This document shows, one piece after another, positions 63,255 to 64,000 of a stretch of 64,000 nt of DNA. The DNA is from Halostreptopolyspora alba (lineage in GTDB: Bacteria; Actinomycetota; Actinomycetes; Streptosporangiales; Streptosporangiaceae): NCBI GenBank assembly GCA_003725585.1, contig RJMB01000026.1:1-64000 (forward strand), in the 5' to 3' direction. Positions within the stretch are counted from its first letter, which is position 1, and every line of letters begins with the position of its first letter. A program made the translations under genes and the position numbers. The notes below the pieces were generated by a model. That model was not told the DNA's origin. It was given only the letters and a program-made list of their open reading frames with translations, and did no database searches.

Positions 63255-64000
63255 ATGAGGACCACCGGTCCAACATCCCGCCCCGCGTCCCCGCCCGGCC
63301 CGAGCTGGAAACCGAGCGGGGTCGACGAGCTTGTGCGCCCCGCGCTACGTGCCGCGCTCGAGCGGTTGGGTGATCCTGTCCGTACCATCGCCGAGTACCA
63401 CTTCGGCTGGCGCAGCGCGGACGGTAAGCCCACCGAGGCAGGGGCCGGCAAGATGATTCGTCCCGCGCTTGTTCTACTCAGCGCCCGAGCCGCGGGTGGT
63501 AGCGAGGCCGACGCGGTTCCGGAGGCGGTGGCGATGGAGCTGCTCCACAACTTCTCCGTGCTGCATGACGACATCATGGACCGCGACCGTGTGAGGAGGC
63601 ATCGGCCGACTGCGTGGACCGTCTTCGGTATCCCGCAGGCTGTGCTGGCGGGCGACGCGTTGTTGGCACTGTCGCTGGAGGTGGTGGCCGACCGTCCCGC
63701 ACATGAGTTGGCGGTAGTGAACCGCACCCTTCTCGAGCTCGTCAACGGGCAGATCGCTGACATCTCCTTCGAGCACCGCCATGACGTCGGACTAGCCGAA
63801 TGCGAGGCTATGGCCCAGGCCAAGACCGGCACCCTAATCAGCTGCTGCTGCGCCCTTGGCGCCTTCGCCGCCAGTGCGAATGAGGACCGTGCCGAGAGCT
63901 TCGCGGAGTTCGGACGCCAGCTCGGCCACGCCTTTCAACTCGTCGACGATGTACTCGGCATTTGGGGTGATCCCGGCACGACCGGCAAGTCAACCCACTC
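63255..64000 (+). CDS. Polyprenyl diphosphate synthase (partial, runs off the end)
   Basis: At least 248 aa seen. First aspartate-rich motif HDDIMDRDRVRRHRPTAWTV, second HAFQLVDDVLGIWGDPGTTG, plus GAGKMIRPALVLL and LAGDALLALSLEVV. It condenses isopentenyl diphosphate onto allylic diphosphates (geranylgeranyl or longer); the exact chain length is unresolved. ATG 63255 with GAAGGTAGGG. Actinobacterial homologues often open terpene or carotenoid clusters, and this one may continue beyond 64000. Confidence 0.95.
   Translation, partial: MRTTGPTSRPASPPGPSWKPSGVDELVRPALRAALERLGDPVRTIAEYHFGWRSADGKPTEAGAGKMIRPALVLLSARAAGGSEADAVPEAVAMELLHNFSVLHDDIMDRDRVRRHRPTAWTVFGIPQAVLAGDALLALSLEVVADRPAHELAVVNRTLLELVNGQIADISFEHRHDVGLAECEAMAQAKTGTLISCCCALGAFAASANEDRAESFAEFGRQLGHAFQLVDDVLGIWGDPGTTGKSTH

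Noticed and set aside
62680..63258. 192-codon frame and an overlapping antisense frame before the polyprenyl synthase
   Set aside because: Neither has a ribosome site nor a recognisable fold; composition is random-like.

Overview
The window looks like chromosome of a high-GC, spore-forming filamentous actinomycete, most likely from the Nocardiopsaceae or a close family. The reasons are G/C-rich third codon positions throughout, frequent GTG starts, many leaderless-looking promoters (a TANNNT box 7-9 nt before the start), and an SsgB-type sporogenesis regulator, a Spo0M homologue, a giant AfsR/SARP-type regulator and F420-oxidoreductase relics. The family is an inference from gene content; there is no 16S rRNA in the window.

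Layout. 1-9.4 kb: a lipoprotein, a DUF574 methyltransferase, a tiny 59-aa gene behind a double promoter with repeated operators, a sensor kinase/response regulator/DUF418 run (kinase frameshifted), an epimerase, a carboxylesterase and spo0M. 9.5-19.6 kb: a frameshifted arsenate reductase with an ArsR-type operator; a tight four-gene operon that looks like an uncharacterised peptide natural-product system (small peptide, two all-helical proteins of unknown function, a beta-lactamase-fold serine hydrolase); and, converging on it, a five-gene oligopeptide ABC importer. 19.8-25.4 kb: membrane hydrolase, O-methyltransferase and sbcDC. 25.5-33.2 kb: an AfsR-like regulator divergent from an old-yellow-enzyme reductase and MFS pump, an aldo/keto reductase and a truncated luciferase-like gene. 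33.2-43.3 kb: a CopD-CtaG fusion, a membrane-anchored methyltransferase, a decayed dihydroorotase-like gene, ald, an enolase-superfamily protein without catalytic residues, a MaoC hydratase, superoxide dismutase and a small exporter. 43.3-48.2 kb: HAD phosphatase, DUF2630, csoR-copZ behind a CsoR operator, a pore-less voltage-sensor-like protein, NDH-2. 48-53.2 kb: a TetR regulator divergent from an acyl-CoA carboxylase/acyl-CoA dehydrogenase operon resembling branched-chain amino acid (leucine) catabolism. 53-60.9 kb: thrS, a flavin monooxygenase, tRNA-Val(CAC), ssgB, a class IV aminotransferase and a roadblock protein. 61-64 kb: a tRNA array (Gly, Gly, Cys, Val) whose last gene is followed by relics of an integrated element (truncated excisionase, decayed IS256-type transposase) and then the start of a polyprenyl diphosphate synthase that runs off the end.

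Three genes (sensor kinase, arsC, dihydroorotase-like) each carry one apparent single-base indel, and the total lengths fit one missing or one extra base. This means either several decaying genes or uncorrected assembly errors; raw reads would decide. A dispersed palindromic repeat occurs three times (window start, 33.2 kb, 45.1-45.3 kb), each time next to a gene end or a truncated gene.

The most promising candidate for an undescribed system is the 10.65-13.62 kb peptide operon. Its novelty is inferred from architecture only, because no database search was possible.
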